This document shows, piece by piece, positions 52,143 to 62,307 of a stretch of 64,000 nucleotides of DNA. The stretch comes from Duganella dendranthematis (GTDB lineage Bacteria > Pseudomonadota > Gammaproteobacteria > Burkholderiales > Burkholderiaceae_D). The stretch spans positions 4,898,001-4,962,000 of the forward strand of contig NZ_CP051684.1 in NCBI RefSeq assembly GCF_012849375.1, in the 5' to 3' direction. A model generated the notes under the pieces. It was not told where the DNA came from. It was given only the letters and a program-made list of their open reading frames with translations, and did not search any database. Numbering within the stretch: position 1 is the first letter of the stretch; every line of letters starts with the position of its first letter. The position numbers and the translations under genes were made by a program.

Positions 52143-52239
52143 GAGGGGATGATGGGGGCGCTGGCGCCAAAGTCAATGTTGCGCTGTACGCTGTATCTCA
52201 GCAGTGACATGGTAAACTTGAAAATATTGTAAATGATGA

Positions 52240-55200
52240 ATGGCTGTTACTCCCATGTCTACGCGCGCACCCGAAGGCATCCCCATGTTTCTCAACGCTC
52301 CAGGTGAACTGGGCGCGCGTTTCTGGGCACACGATTGGGAGCAAACGCCGCTGGGACCCATCAGCGCCTGGCCGCATAGCCTTAAGACGGTGATTAACCT
52401 GATGCTCAATTCTCCGCAGCCGATGTGGCTAGGCTGGGGCGAGCAGATGACGTTTTTATACAACGACGCCTACATCGATGTGCTCAGCATGACCAAGCAT
52501 CCCTGGGCGCTGGGGCGGCCGACGCAAGAAGTGTGGGCCGAAATCTGGGATATCTGTGGCCCGCTGGCCGACCGCGTGTTCTCGCAAGGCGCATCGACCA
52601 TGGCCGATGACGTGCGGCTGTTCATGCGGCGCGGCGACTTCCTGGAAGAGACCTTCTACGCCTTTTCCTATAGCCCGGTGCGCGATGAAACGGGCGCTGT
52701 GGCAGGGCTGTTCTGCGCCAACCTGGACGTGACTAGCCGCCATTTGAACGTGCGGCGCATGCACATGCTGTCGGACCTGAACGCCCGCACGCTGCAGGAA
52801 AAGACGGTGCACGGTGTCTGTGCCATCGCGCTGGCCACCATCGCCGATAACCCGGACGACGTGCCGTTTGCGCAGTTGTACCTGGCCGGCGACGCCGGCC
52901 CGGCGCAGCTGCTGCATGCCACGCATGCGGATATCGACGGCGCGCGCGCGGTGTTTGCGGTGGATTCCGTGATCGCCGAAGGGGTGCCGCGCCTGGTGTC
53001 GCTAGACCCGCGCGCGCTGCCGGCCGGACTGCCGCTTGGACTGGCGCAGCAGCCGCTGCGCGAAGTGCTGGTGCTGCCGCTGCCGGGCAGCGTGGCGGAG
53101 CAGTCGGCCGGCGCGCTGGTGCTGGGCGTGAGCTCCGCGCGCCGGCTGGATGCGGACTACCGCGGTTTCCTGGAGCTGATCGCCACCCAGGCCGGCAACG
53201 CGATCCGCCACGCGCGCGCGGCCGAGGATGAGCGGCTGCGGGCCGATAAACTGGCGGAGCTGGATCAGGCCAAGACGCAGTTCTTCAGCAATGTCAGTCA
53301 CGAATTCCGCACCCCCTTGACGTTGTTGCTGGGTCCTGCCAATGACGCGCTGGAGGACGTCGACGCGCCGCTCGCGCCAGTGCAGCGCGACCGCATGGTG
53401 CTCATGCAGCGCAATGCGCAAAGGCTGCAAAAGCTGGTCAACACATTGCTGGAGTTCTCGCGCGTGCAGGCTGGCCGCGCCCAGGCGCGGTTTGCGGCGG
53501 TCGACCTGGTGGCGCTGACCAGCGACTTGGCCAGCAGCTTCCGTTCCGCCATCGAAGGCGCCGACATGCGGCTGGCGGTCGATTGCCAGCCGCTGGTGGC
53601 GCAGGTGTATGTCGATCCGGCCATGTGGGAAAAGATTGTCCTGAACCTGCTGTCGAACGCCTTCAAGTTCACGTTTGACGGCGAGATCCGCGTGCGCCAG
53701 TACATTGCCGGCGACCGGTTGCGGCTGGAGGTGGCCGATACCGGGACCGGCATCCCGCGCGAACAGTTGCCGCACTTGTTCGAGCGCTTCCACCGCGTGG
53801 AAGGCGCGCGATCGCGTACGCACGAAGGTTCCGGCATCGGCCTGGCGCTGGTGCACGACCTGGTGGCGCTGCACGGCGGGCAGCTCGATGTCGACAGTGA
53901 ACCGGGACGCGGCAGTATCTTCACCGTGACGATTCCGCTGGGCTGCGCGCATCTGCCGGCGGGGCAGGTGGATGCGGCGCCGTCGCCATCGGCTTCGCTG
54001 TCGGTAGCGGCGGACGCCTATGTGGCGGAAGCGGAGGGCTGGGTACAGCAGCACGCGGCGCCGGCCGCCGTCGAAGCGACGCATGGTCGTCTGCTGGTGG
54101 TGGACGACAATGCCGACATGCGCGACTATCTGCAGCGCCTGCTGCAGGCGCAGTGGCAGGTGGAGGTCTGCAACAACGGCATGGAAGCGCTGGCGGTCAT
54201 CGAGCGCGATCCGCCGGACCTGATCTTGTCCGACGTGATGATGCCGCAGCTGGACGGCTTTGGCTTGCTGGCGGCGTTGCGCGCGCACCCGGCCACGCGC
54301 GATATTCCGTTCATGCTGCTGTCGGCGCGCGCCGGTGAAGAGGCGCGGCTGGAAGGCTTGCAGGCGGGCGCGGACGATTACCTGGTCAAGCCGTTTTCCG
54401 CGCGCGAACTGTCGGCGCGCATTGAGGTGTTGCGTCTGCGCCAGCGCATGCGCGTGGTGGAAGGCGCGGCGGCGCGGCGCTTGCAAAGCGTGTTCAGTCA
54501 GGCGCCGGTGGCGATCTGCATTCTCAATGGGCCGACGCACGTATTTGAGCAGGCGAACGATTACTATCAGCGGCTGGTCGGCCCGCGTCCACTGCTTGGA
54601 CTGACGATACGGCAGGCGTTCCCCGAACTGGCGTCGCAAGGCATTTATGAACTGCTCGATGGCGTGCTGGCCAGCGGCCAGCCGTATGTAGGGCGCTCGG
54701 TGCAGCTGAATATGCGACGCGCACCGGAGCAGGAACCGAGCGAATGCTGGTTCGACTTTGTCTATCAGCCGTTGCTGGATGACGATGGCACGCCATATGG
54801 CGTAGCCGTGGTGGCGTTCGAGGTGACCGAACTGGCGACCGCCAAGCGCGCGGCGGAATCGGCCAACCGCGCCAAGGATGAATTCCTTGCCATGCTGGGC
54901 CACGAGCTGCGTAATCCGCTGGCGCCGATCGTCACCGCGCTGCAGCTGATGCGCATGCGCGGCAGCGACTTCGCCATCAAGGAACGTGCTGTGATCGAGC
55001 GCCAGACTAACCATCTGGTGTCGCTGGTGGACGACTTGCTGGACGTGTCGCGCGTGGCGGAAGGGAAGATCCAGTTAAGCCGGCAGGTGCTGGAAGTGGG
55101 TGATGTGATCGGGCGCGCGATCGAAACCGCCAGCCCTTTGATTGAGCAAAAGCGCCATGTGCTGACGCTGGACGTGCCATCGTCCGGGCTGGCGGTGCAG

Positions 55201-55962
55201 GCCGACCCGGTGCGGTTTGCACAGGTGCTGGCCAATCTGTTGACCAATGCGGCCAAGTACACGGAAGCGGGTGGCCGGCTGACAGTGTGCGCGCGGCGGG
55301 ACGGCGGGCAGGTGATAGTCCAGGTGGGAGATAATGGCATCGGCATTGCCCCGGATATGATCGACTCCGTATTCGAGCGCTTTACGCAGGCGCGCCAGGC
55401 CCTGAGCCGTTCGCAGGGCGGCCTTGGGCTCGGGCTGGCGATTGCGCGCAGCATGATGGCGCTCCATGGCGGCAGCGTGACGGCCAGCAGCGATGGCGTT
55501 GGCCGTGGCAGCACCTTCACGGTGCGCATGCCGGCGCGGCAAGGACTCGAGCAGCCGACGGCGGCGCAGGAAACGATCGCCGCATGCGGAGCGGGCGGGC
55601 TGTCGATCCTGGTGGTCGACGACAACGAGGATGCCGCGCGGGCGCTGGGCGAAGGGCTGGAGCTGATGGGACATACCGTCAAGGTGGTGTTCAGTGCGCC
55701 GGAGGCGTTGGCGTTGGCGCCGCAGTTCCAGCCGCAGGTTGGCTTGCTCGATATCGGCCTGCCGGGCATGGATGGCTATGAGCTGGCCGTGCGCTTGCGC
55801 GAGCAGCCTGGCGCTGGGTCATTACGGTTGTTCGCCGTGACTGGCTACGGCCAGGATGCGGATCGACAACGGGCGCGGGAGGCCGGCTTTGAACATCACC
55901 TGACCAAGCCATTGGAATTGACCCGGCTGGACGCGCTGCTGCAAAGCGCGCGCGTGGTCTAG
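52240..55962 (+). CDS. Hybrid histidine kinase with two transmitter and two receiver modules
   Basis: 1240 residues if ATG 52240 is used; ATG 52255 and 52285 are alternatives and none has a clear ribosome site. Order: PAS (about 25-170), GAF-like (about 180-330), first kinase with H354 in [13 protein letters not shown] and G box GSGIGLAL, first receiver with D665 in [11 protein letters not shown], second PAS (about 750-870), second kinase with H888 in [12 protein letters not shown] and GLGLGLAI, and second receiver with D1171 in [11 protein letters not shown]. No TM segment, so it senses cytoplasmic cues. No separate output regulator lies nearby; the phosphate target is unknown. Divergent from lhr. 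Confidence 0.93.
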   Translation: MAVTPMSTRAPEGIPMFLNAPGELGARFWAHDWEQTPLGPISAWPHSLKTVINLMLNSPQPMWLGWGEQMTFLYNDAYIDVLSMTKHPWALGRPTQEVWAEIWDICGPLADRVFSQGASTMADDVRLFMRRGDFLEETFYAFSYSPVRDETGAVAGLFCANLDVTSRHLNVRRMHMLSDLNARTLQEKTVHGVCAIALATIADNPDDVPFAQLYLAGDAGPAQLLHATHADIDGARAVFAVDSVIAEGVPRLVSLDPRALPAGLPLGLAQQPLREVLVLPLPGSVAEQSAGALVLGVSSARRLDADYRGFLELIATQAGNAIRHARAAEDERLRADKLAELDQAKTQFFSNVSHEFRTPLTLLLGPANDALEDVDAPLAPVQRDRMVLMQRNAQRLQKLVNTLLEFSRVQAGRAQARFAAVDLVALTSDLASSFRSAIEGADMRLAVDCQPLVAQVYVDPAMWEKIVLNLLSNAFKFTFDGEIRVRQYIAGDRLRLEVADTGTGIPREQLPHLFERFHRVEGARSRTHEGSGIGLALVHDLVALHGGQLDVDSEPGRGSIFTVTIPLGCAHLPAGQVDAAPSPSASLSVAADAYVAEAEGWVQQHAAPAAVEATHGRLLVVDDNADMRDYLQRLLQAQWQVEVCNNGMEALAVIERDPPDLILSDVMMPQLDGFGLLAALRAHPATRDIPFMLLSARAGEEARLEGLQAGADDYLVKPFSARELSARIEVLRLRQRMRVVEGAAARRLQSVFSQAPVAICILNGPTHVFEQANDYYQRLVGPRPLLGLTIRQAFPELASQGIYELLDGVLASGQPYVGRSVQLNMRRAPEQEPSECWFDFVYQPLLDDDGTPYGVAVVAFEVTELATAKRAAESANRAKDEFLAMLGHELRNPLAPIVTALQLMRMRGSDFAIKERAVIERQTNHLVSLVDDLLDVSRVAEGKIQLSRQVLEVGDVIGRAIETASPLIEQKRHVLTLDVPSSGLAVQADPVRFAQVLANLLTNAAKYTEAGGRLTVCARRDGGQVIVQVGDNGIGIAPDMIDSVFERFTQARQALSRSQGGLGLGLAIARSMMALHGGSVTASSDGVGRGSTFTVRMPARQGLEQPTAAQETIAACGAGGLSILVVDDNEDAARALGEGLELMGHTVKVVFSAPEALALAPQFQPQVGLLDIGLPGMDGYELAVRLREQPGAGSLRLFAVTGYGQDADRQRAREAGFEHHLTKPLELTRLDALLQSARVV

Positions 55963-56921
55963 CCGCCGACGCGGAAACTGTCGCGGTACTGGTTGGGCGT
56001 CACGCCGAAGCGCTGCGCGAAAACCAGTCGCATGCGCGCCGGGCTGCCAAAGCCACAGCGGTAGGCGATGGTTTTCAGGGCCAGTTCGCTGCCCTCAAGC
56101 AGATTGCGCGCCGCATCCACGCGGGCGCGCTGGACGAATTCCGCCGGCGTGACGCCCATCTCCTTCACGAACTGCCGCGCGAAGCTGCGCGTGCTCATGC
56201 CGGCGACGGCCGACAACTGTTCCACCGACAGCGGCTGCGCCAGATTGTCCATGACATGGCGCTGGATGATGGTGGCCAGTGCGTCGGGCGTGGATGCCTC
56301 CGACAGGTAAGGACTGAATTGCGATTGCCCGCCCTGGCGCTGCGCCAGCACCAGCAGGCGCTTGGCTGCCGCCAGTGCGACCGCCTGACCGTGATCCTCT
56401 GCCACCAGCGCCAGTGCCAGGTCGATGCCGGCGGTGACGCCGGCCGACGTTACCAGGCGGCCGTCGCGCACGTGGATGCGGTCATGTTCCACTTGCGCCA
56501 GCGGGAACTCCACAGCCAGGCTGGAGGCGTCGCTCCAGTGGGTGGTGGCGCGCTTGCCGTCCAACAGGCCGGCGCGGCCCAGCAGATAGGCGCCGGTGCA
56601 GATGGAACCGTAGCGTGGCACCGTCTGCGCCACTTCGCGCAGCCAGGCTGAGAGCTGCGGATTGTCCGCCTGCTGCGCCAGCTGCGGGCCGCCCGCCACC
56701 AGCACAATGTCGTAATCCGTTCCCGCCGCATCCAGCGTCAGGTCATAGCCCAACTGCTGGCCGTTGGAAGCGCGAACCGGCGACGGCGTGGTGCCGATGG
56801 TGATCAGGCGGTAGTGCTGCTGCGGCGGCAGGAAGGCATTGGCTTCGGCGAAAACGTCCATCGGGCCGGAGACGTCCAGCGACTGCACGCCGGGGAACAG
56901 CACGAGCGCCAGGGTTTTCAA
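55959..56921 (-). CDS. GlxA-type AraC-family regulator with DJ-1/PfpI domain
   Basis: 320 residues from a TTG start at 56921. I chose it because KTLALVLFPGVQSLDVSGPMDVF is the family N-terminus and the TTG overlaps the upstream TGA (TTGA). The open frame continues upstream in a shadow of the transporter gene. The DJ-1/PfpI domain (about 1-180) carries the nucleophile-elbow cysteine in GSICTGAYLLGRAGLLDGK and the TTHW motif. The AraC DNA-binding domain (about 215-315) has two HTHs: LSVEQLSAVAGMSTRSFARQF and LKTIAYRCGFGSPARMRLVFAQRFG. Role: transcriptional regulator, possibly sensing a small metabolite. Translationally coupled to the TehA-like gene. Its stop overlaps the convergent hybrid kinase by 4 bases. 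Confidence 0.92.
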   Translation of the reverse strand: MKTLALVLFPGVQSLDVSGPMDVFAEANAFLPPQQHYRLITIGTTPSPVRASNGQQLGYDLTLDAAGTDYDIVLVAGGPQLAQQADNPQLSAWLREVAQTVPRYGSICTGAYLLGRAGLLDGKRATTHWSDASSLAVEFPLAQVEHDRIHVRDGRLVTSAGVTAGIDLALALVAEDHGQAVALAAAKRLLVLAQRQGGQSQFSPYLSEASTPDALATIIQRHVMDNLAQPLSVEQLSAVAGMSTRSFARQFVKEMGVTPAEFVQRARVDAARNLLEGSELALKTIAYRCGFGSPARMRLVFAQRFGVTPNQYRDSFRVGG

Positions 56922-57892
56922 GATGCCCGCCCCGCTGCCGGCAGCGGCGCGGCCGGGAAGTAGCTGCCGCGCGCCAGCAATCGCAACGAGCCCCAGGCCA
57001 CATACAGCACCAGCATCAGCGTGGCGGCGAAGACGACGCCGGCGACTGCTTGCAGCAGCATGCTGCCTTGATGTCCCGCCATCAGCATCAGGCCTTGACC
57101 CAGCGTGGCGAGGCCGAAGGTGTAAGCCCAGTAACCCGGCGCGAAGTCCTGCTGTGCCAACCATGGCATGGCCAGCGCCAGACCTGCAAACACGAACAGC
57201 GCATAGCCGGCCAGTGCGTAGCTGATAGCGGGATTGACGCTGGCGCCGCTCAGTATCTGGTAGGCGACCAACGCAACCACCGGCGGCGCGCTGTAGATGC
57301 CCATGAAGTTGCGGGTCTTGTCGGACAGGCCGCCGGTCATCAGCTGGTGGGTGATGGTGGAATCGAGTATCAGCCACGAGATGCCGCCGGCGCCGAACAG
57401 CATCCAGCCGTAGTCGGTGTAGCCGAAGATGCCGGCGGCAAGGGCGTTCACCAATACGCTGGCAGTGTAGGGCAGATACAGCGGCGGGACGATCTGCGCG
57501 GCGTCGCGCTGGCTGCTCCAGTGCGCGGCCATGCGCCATGCGCCGTAAGCGAGGTTGGCGGCGGAGCCGATCCAGAACAGTGGCTTGGCGCCCGACGGCG
57601 CGTACGGTTGCAGCGCCAGCGCCACCAGAATAAGCGATTCCGGTATCAGCGCCAGAAAGGACGATTGCACCGGGTCGCGCGTTTCGGCGATGGCGGCGGA
57701 GCGATGCGCCAGCCATTTGTGCGCGTACAGCGCGCCAAATATCAGGAAGGACAGCACGGCCAGCGCTTGTAGCAGTTCGCCGGCGAGCGGCGGCAGGGCC
57801 CACAAATTGTGGGCAAAGCGCCAGGCGTTGCCGGTTTCAGCGAGCCCCAATGTAAGGGCGAAGAATGATGCAGGTAGCAGTTTGGTTTTCAT
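56918..57892 (-). CDS. tehA: TehA/SLAC1-family (TDT) membrane transporter
   Basis: 324 residues with about 10 hydrophobic segments. The start ASFFALTLGLAETGNAWRFA and the second helix pair match the tellurite-resistance/dicarboxylate transporter family, an anion-channel fold (TehA, SLAC1). IPESLILVALAL, YTDYGWMLFGAGGISWLILDSTI and PGYWAYTFGLATL are further family segments. Role: inner-membrane anion or C4-dicarboxylate passage, sometimes linked to tellurite resistance; no tehB methyltransferase is adjacent. Coupled by a TTGA overlap to the regulator gene downstream. 216 bases separate it from the divergent ene-reductase. Confidence 0.88.
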   Translation of the reverse strand: MKTKLLPASFFALTLGLAETGNAWRFAHNLWALPPLAGELLQALAVLSFLIFGALYAHKWLAHRSAAIAETRDPVQSSFLALIPESLILVALALQPYAPSGAKPLFWIGSAANLAYGAWRMAAHWSSQRDAAQIVPPLYLPYTASVLVNALAAGIFGYTDYGWMLFGAGGISWLILDSTITHQLMTGGLSDKTRNFMGIYSAPPVVALVAYQILSGASVNPAISYALAGYALFVFAGLALAMPWLAQQDFAPGYWAYTFGLATLGQGLMLMAGHQGSMLLQAVAGVVFAATLMLVLYVAWGSLRLLARGSYFPAAPLPAAGRAS

Positions 57893-58015
57893 GATGTTGG
57901 TGGCAGTAAGTGATCGATGTGTCGATTTTAGGCGCTACTGCCAACGGCATAAATCAGTCAGATGGATCGAATCCTGCCAATGTAGCACCGAATCCGGTCT
58001 GTGCTGACTTTTGCG

Positions 58016-58027
58016 CTTTGCGCAAAG
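58016..58027. promoter_or_regulatory. Palindrome in the tehA / ene-reductase divergent region
   Basis: CTTTGCGCAAAG is a perfect 12-bp palindrome, with a further TTTTGCGC half-site directly to its left (58009-58016). It lies 81 bases before the ene-reductase start. Candidate regulator site. Confidence 0.35.
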
Positions 58028-58108
58028 GTGTTGATGAACCACGCTGTCTTATCACCGCGCGGCGCGGGCGGTACAGTCGCTCATCTACCACTCACCCGGA
58101 GCATTACC

Positions 58109-59203
58109 ATGAACCAGCTGCTGCAATCGATCCAGATCGGCGACGTCACCTTCAACAACCGCATCGCCATGGCGCCCATCACCCGTGCCCGTGCCGGCGA
58201 AGACGGCGTGCCGGTCGCGCTCAACGCCGAATACTATGCGCAGCGCGCCACGGCGGGCCTGATCATCACCGAGGCCACCAACGTGTCGCCCAATTCGGCC
58301 GCGTTCGAACTGGCGCCGGCCATCTACAACGATGCGCAGCTAGCCGGCTGGCGCCGCGTGACCGAGCAGGTACATGCGGCTGGCGGCAAGATGTTTATGC
58401 AGCTGTGGCATAGCGGCCGCGTAAGCGCGTATTCACTGCTGAAAGGCGCCGAGCCACTGTCGCCGTCGGGCTATAACGACGACCTGGGACTGTTGCAGGT
58501 GTACGGCGCGCTGCGTAACGGCTACTACACCCGCATCTACGCCTCGCCGTCGCGCGCCATGACCAACGAAGAAGTGTATGCGGCCGTGGAGGAATTCCGC
58601 GTCGGCGCCGAAAACGCCAAACGCGCCGGTCTGGATGGCGTGGAGATCCACGCGGCCAACGGCTACTTGCCGCAGCAATTCCTGTCGCCGCTGGTCAATC
58701 GCCGCACCGACGAATTTGGCGGCAGCGTGGCAAACCGCGCGCGCTTCCTGCGGCTGGTGATCGAGGCCGTGTTGACGGTATTTCCGAAACAGCGCATTGG
58801 CGTGCGCATTTCGCCTTATGCCGCCTATAACAACGCCACCGATACGGACGTCGCCGAAACCTACGGCTACGTGGCGCGCATGCTGAATGAGTACGGCATC
58901 GGCTACATTCACGGCGCCGACACCAACGCCTGGGGCGGCGTGGCGGATATGCCGAAGATCCTCGATATCATCCGTAGCAACTATAGCGGTGTGTTAATCG
59001 CCAACGCTGGCCTGACGCCGGAAGACGCGCAGCAGCTGGTGGAGCAGGGCAAGGCGGATATGGTGGCGTTTGGCCGTCAATACGTGTCCAATCCCGACCT
59101 GGTGGCGCGGATCGCCGCTGGTGGGCCGTATAACCAGCCGGACCCGTTCTCGTTCTACGGCGGCACTGAGCGCGGTTACACCGACTATCCGACGCTGGGC
59201 TGA
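58109..59203 (+). CDS. nemA: Old Yellow Enzyme-family ene-reductase (NemA-like)
   Basis: 364 residues from ATG 58109 (MNQLLQSIQIGDVTFNNRIAMAP split: residues 1-23), after CCGGAG; the frame opens earlier without family sequence. FMN-binding TIM barrel of the alkene reductase class: MAPITRARAG, MQLWHSGRVS, EIHAANGYLPQQFLSP (the His and Asn that bind the substrate carbonyl), NRRTDEFGGSVANRARF, and VAFGRQYVSNPDLV. Role: NAD(P)H-dependent reduction of activated alkenes, nitro compounds or N-ethylmaleimide; cytoplasmic detoxification. The next gene (LysR) starts 2 bases after this stop, so both are probably co-transcribed. Confidence 0.93.
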   Translation: MNQLLQSIQIGDVTFNNRIAMAPITRARAGEDGVPVALNAEYYAQRATAGLIITEATNVSPNSAAFELAPAIYNDAQLAGWRRVTEQVHAAGGKMFMQLWHSGRVSAYSLLKGAEPLSPSGYNDDLGLLQVYGALRNGYYTRIYASPSRAMTNEEVYAAVEEFRVGAENAKRAGLDGVEIHAANGYLPQQFLSPLVNRRTDEFGGSVANRARFLRLVIEAVLTVFPKQRIGVRISPYAAYNNATDTDVAETYGYVARMLNEYGIGYIHGADTNAWGGVADMPKILDIIRSNYSGVLIANAGLTPEDAQQLVEQGKADMVAFGRQYVSNPDLVARIAAGGPYNQPDPFSFYGGTERGYTDYPTLG

Positions 59204-59205
59204 TC

Positions 59206-60090
59206 ATGGACCGATGGCAGGCGATGGAAACGCTGGTCCACGTGGTGGAGGCGGGGTCGTTTTCGGGCGCCGCCCGCCGCCTGGATGTGGGTCAGCCCAG
59301 TGTCTCCAAGGTGGTAGCGCAGCTGGAGGCCGATCTCGGCGTGCAGCTGCTGCTGCGCTCCAACCGCGGACTGACGCCGACCGAGTCGGGGCTGGCCTAT
59401 TATCGCGGCGCGCGACGCGCACTGGACGCCGCCGCCGAGGCGGACAACAGCGCGCGTGGCGCCAGCGCCGGCATGGATGGCAAACTGGTGGTGACGGCGC
59501 CGGTGACGTTCGCGCGGCTGCACGTCATGCCGCATATACAGCGCTTCCTAGACGAGCATCCGCAAATGTCGCTGGATGTGGTGCTGGACGACCGCAATAT
59601 CGACTTGCTGGAAGGCGGCATCGATGTGGCGCTGCGTCTCGGCGCCTTGAGCGATTCCGCCATGACGGCGCGCCGCATCAGCCGCAGTCCGCGCGCGGTG
59701 CTGGCGACGCCGGCCTATCTCGAACGGCATGGCACGCCGCTTCATCCTGCCGATCTGGCGCGGCATCAGGCAGTGGTGTATCACCGCGCCGGTGGTGGCG
59801 TGACCTGTATGTTCCAGTGCGGCGAGATGCAGGAGACGGTGACGCTCGACGGCCGCCTGCGGGTGTCGGCGGCGGAGGGCGTGCGCGCGGCAGTGCTGGC
59901 CGATATGGGCATCGCCATCACATCGGAATGGATGTTCGGACCGGAACTGGCCAGCGGCCAGGTGCAGCGCGTGCTGCCCGGATGGACGCTGCCAGCCATG
60001 GACCTGTGGGCGGTGTTCCCGGCCGGCCGCAAGGCCAGCGCCAAGGCGCGGGCATTTGCGGCCTTCGTTGAAGAGCTATTAACTCCGTAA
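59206..60090 (+). CDS. LysR-family regulator downstream of the ene-reductase
   Basis: 294 residues. HTH region 1-60: METLVHVVEAGSFSGAARRL, VGQPSVSKVVAQLEADLGV. Effector domain from about 88: MDGKLVVTAPVTFARLHVMPHI and DRNIDLLEGGIDVALRLG. CrgA-like pattern again. Unlike the other LysR genes here it is not divergent but follows the enzyme gene with a 2-base gap, so it may control its own operon. Its 3' end overlaps the convergent Mo-hydroxylase gene by 12 bases. Confidence 0.92.
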   Translation: MDRWQAMETLVHVVEAGSFSGAARRLDVGQPSVSKVVAQLEADLGVQLLLRSNRGLTPTESGLAYYRGARRALDAAAEADNSARGASAGMDGKLVVTAPVTFARLHVMPHIQRFLDEHPQMSLDVVLDDRNIDLLEGGIDVALRLGALSDSAMTARRISRSPRAVLATPAYLERHGTPLHPADLARHQAVVYHRAGGGVTCMFQCGEMQETVTLDGRLRVSAAEGVRAAVLADMGIAITSEWMFGPELASGQVQRVLPGWTLPAMDLWAVFPAGRKASAKARAFAAFVEELLTP

Positions 60091-62307
60091 CTGCGGCCCG
60101 GCCAGCGGCAAGTCGAACCAGCGCTTGCCGGTGGCGTCGGCCAGCGCATTGCCCAGCGCTCCCGCCATCGGCGCCTGCGCCGCTTCGGCCACGCCGAGCA
60201 GCGGCGCACCGGGACGGTCGATCAGGATCACATCGACCTTGTCCGGCACATTCGAATAACGCATGATCGGATAGCTGGCCCAGTCCACGCTGGTGATGCC
60301 TTCCTGCGTGAATTGCAGCTGTTCGTATAGCGTCCAGCTGGACGATTGCAGGATGCCGCCTTCAATCTGGTTGCGAATGCCGTCCGGATTGACGCCCTGG
60401 CCGCAATCCACTGCCGCCGTCACGCGCATGATGTGCACCGCACCGGTGCTGCGCTCGACGCGAACCTCCACCGCCAGCGCCACATACGCCATGATGTTCT
60501 TATACTGGCCGAAGGCAAAGCCGAAGCCATGGTCGCGACGGCGCTGGCGTTGGTTCCAGCCAAACTGCTTGGCGGCGCGTTCGATGACGTCGCGCGCTCG
60601 TGCATCATCCAGGTGGCGCAGACGGAATTCCACCGGATCGGAATGGGCCGCCGCCGCCAGTTCATCCATCATGCCTTCAATCGCGAAGATGTTGATATGC
60701 GCGCCCAGTGAACGCATGGCGGAGCTGCGCAGTGGCGTCACTGGCAGGAAGTGGTTGATGATCTTCGTCTGCGGCAGCGTGTACAGTGGAATGGCGTTGC
60801 GGTCGCCGCCACCTTCCGGCATCGGCATCGGTTGCGAGGGACTCGGGATAAAGGCCTTGGCCAGCAGTTGCGCCGGTATCAGCTTACCGGCGTTGCCGGG
60901 ACGTTCGTTGTGCGAGCCGCTCCATAATTCGTACTGCCAGTCGCAGATCTTGCCGCTGGCGTCCAGTGATGCCGCCAGCTGTGTGCTCATGGCCGGCGCG
61001 TAGGGTTCCCACTGGTTTTCCTGGTCTCGCATCAGCTGCACCCGCACCGGGCGGCCGGGCATGACGCGCGCCAGCAGGGCGGCATCGGCTGCCACGTCGT
61101 CGGCGCCGTTCTGGCCATAGCAGCCGGCGCTTTCGGTATGTATACAGCGCACATCGTCCATCTTCAGCGACAGCATCTCCGCCAGCGCGGCGCGCAGCGG
61201 GTAGACGCCTTGCGTGTGGGTCCACACCGTCATGGCGCCTTGCTCCAGCAGCGCCACCGAACACGATGGGCCGATCGAGCCATGCAGCACGTACTGCTTG
61301 GTGTAGCGGCGTTTCAGCGTCAGTACCGGTTTGATGCCTGCGCCACGTCTGTCATCGATCACAATATCCTGCGACGGCAGCGCGCGCAGCGTGGCGTGGA
61401 TGTTGGCCGGCGACGGCAGCGCCGGTCCGCGTTGCCATTTGGCGCTGGCCGACAGCGCCAGCATGGCTTGTATCGCCTGCCATTCGCCGCCGGCGATCAC
61501 GGCCAGGTAGTTGCCATCCACATGGACTTTCAGCACACCCGGCATGCGCGCCACGCCGACGGTATCCGCCGACAGCAGCTTGGCGCCATAGGCCGGGGGA
61601 CGCACCACGCGCGCGTGCACCATGCCAGGGGGACGCATGTCCTGCACATAAGCGGCGCCGCCGGTCAGCTTGGCGGGAATGTCCACGCGCGGCAGCGAAT
61701 GGCCGATCAGCGTGTAGTCATTGACATTCTTCAGCGGCGATTTGACTTGCGCCGCGCGATGCAGGTCGACGCCGCGCACCGCTTCGCCGTAATGCATGGT
61801 GCGGCCGTCCGGTGCAGTCACCTTGCCGTTGCTGGTCTTGAGCGTTTCCGGAGTGAGCTTGAACTGGGCAGCCGCACCTTGCACCACCAGCGCGCGCACT
61901 TGCGCGGCGGCGTTCAGTAGGGCCGTGCCGCTGTCCGCCATGGTGTGGCTGCCGGCGGTGAAGCCTTCGTTCGGCGTCAGGCTGGTGTCGGCGGTGACGA
62001 AGTTGACGTCGGCAGGCGCTACGTCCAGCTGTTCGGCCGCCACTTGCAGCAGCGCGGTGCGCACGCCGGTGCCCAGTTCCACCTTGCCGGTGAAGACGGT
62101 GACCTTGCCATCCGGCGCGATCTTGATCCAGGCGTCCAGCATCGGCGTACGTTGCAGGCTGCCCGCCAGGTCTTTATTGGCGATCGGCGGTACGCCCATG
62201 CCGTTGAATTCCGCCAGTGCGCGCCGTGGCAGCATGGTGAAACCTAGCACCAGCGCACCGGCGCTGAGGATGGTGCGGCGGCGCAGATCGATGATGTCGT
62301 CGCTCAT
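60079..62307 (-). CDS. Molybdopterin-binding subunit of a periplasmic xanthine-dehydrogenase-family enzyme (IorB-like)
   Basis: 742 residues from ATG 62307, which overlaps the 2Fe-2S gene stop (ATGA) and follows AGGGAG. The N-terminus [20 protein letters not shown] is a Tat signal. The body is the aldehyde oxidase/IorB class: KVELGTGVRTALLQVAAEQLD, two ADMC-type domains (VDIPAKLTGGAAYVQDMRPPGM; SAGCYGQNGADDVAADAALLA with PVRVQLMRDQENQW), and a C-terminal VTAAVDCGQGVNPDGIRNQIEGG. Role: hydroxylation or oxidation of an aldehyde or N-heterocycle using molybdopterin cytosine dinucleotide, with electrons passing to the 2Fe-2S subunit and the cytochrome. The substrate is not readable. Confidence 0.92.
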   Translation of the reverse strand: MSDDIIDLRRRTILSAGALVLGFTMLPRRALAEFNGMGVPPIANKDLAGSLQRTPMLDAWIKIAPDGKVTVFTGKVELGTGVRTALLQVAAEQLDVAPADVNFVTADTSLTPNEGFTAGSHTMADSGTALLNAAAQVRALVVQGAAAQFKLTPETLKTSNGKVTAPDGRTMHYGEAVRGVDLHRAAQVKSPLKNVNDYTLIGHSLPRVDIPAKLTGGAAYVQDMRPPGMVHARVVRPPAYGAKLLSADTVGVARMPGVLKVHVDGNYLAVIAGGEWQAIQAMLALSASAKWQRGPALPSPANIHATLRALPSQDIVIDDRRGAGIKPVLTLKRRYTKQYVLHGSIGPSCSVALLEQGAMTVWTHTQGVYPLRAALAEMLSLKMDDVRCIHTESAGCYGQNGADDVAADAALLARVMPGRPVRVQLMRDQENQWEPYAPAMSTQLAASLDASGKICDWQYELWSGSHNERPGNAGKLIPAQLLAKAFIPSPSQPMPMPEGGGDRNAIPLYTLPQTKIINHFLPVTPLRSSAMRSLGAHINIFAIEGMMDELAAAAHSDPVEFRLRHLDDARARDVIERAAKQFGWNQRQRRRDHGFGFAFGQYKNIMAYVALAVEVRVERSTGAVHIMRVTAAVDCGQGVNPDGIRNQIEGGILQSSSWTLYEQLQFTQEGITSVDWASYPIMRYSNVPDKVDVILIDRPGAPLLGVAEAAQAPMAGALGNALADATGKRWFDLPLAGPQLRS

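Noticed and set aside
55959..57803. 614-residue fusion of the regulator with an upstream Arg-rich segment
   Set aside because: The upstream half is a shadow of the TehA-like gene; the true regulator starts at TTG 56921.
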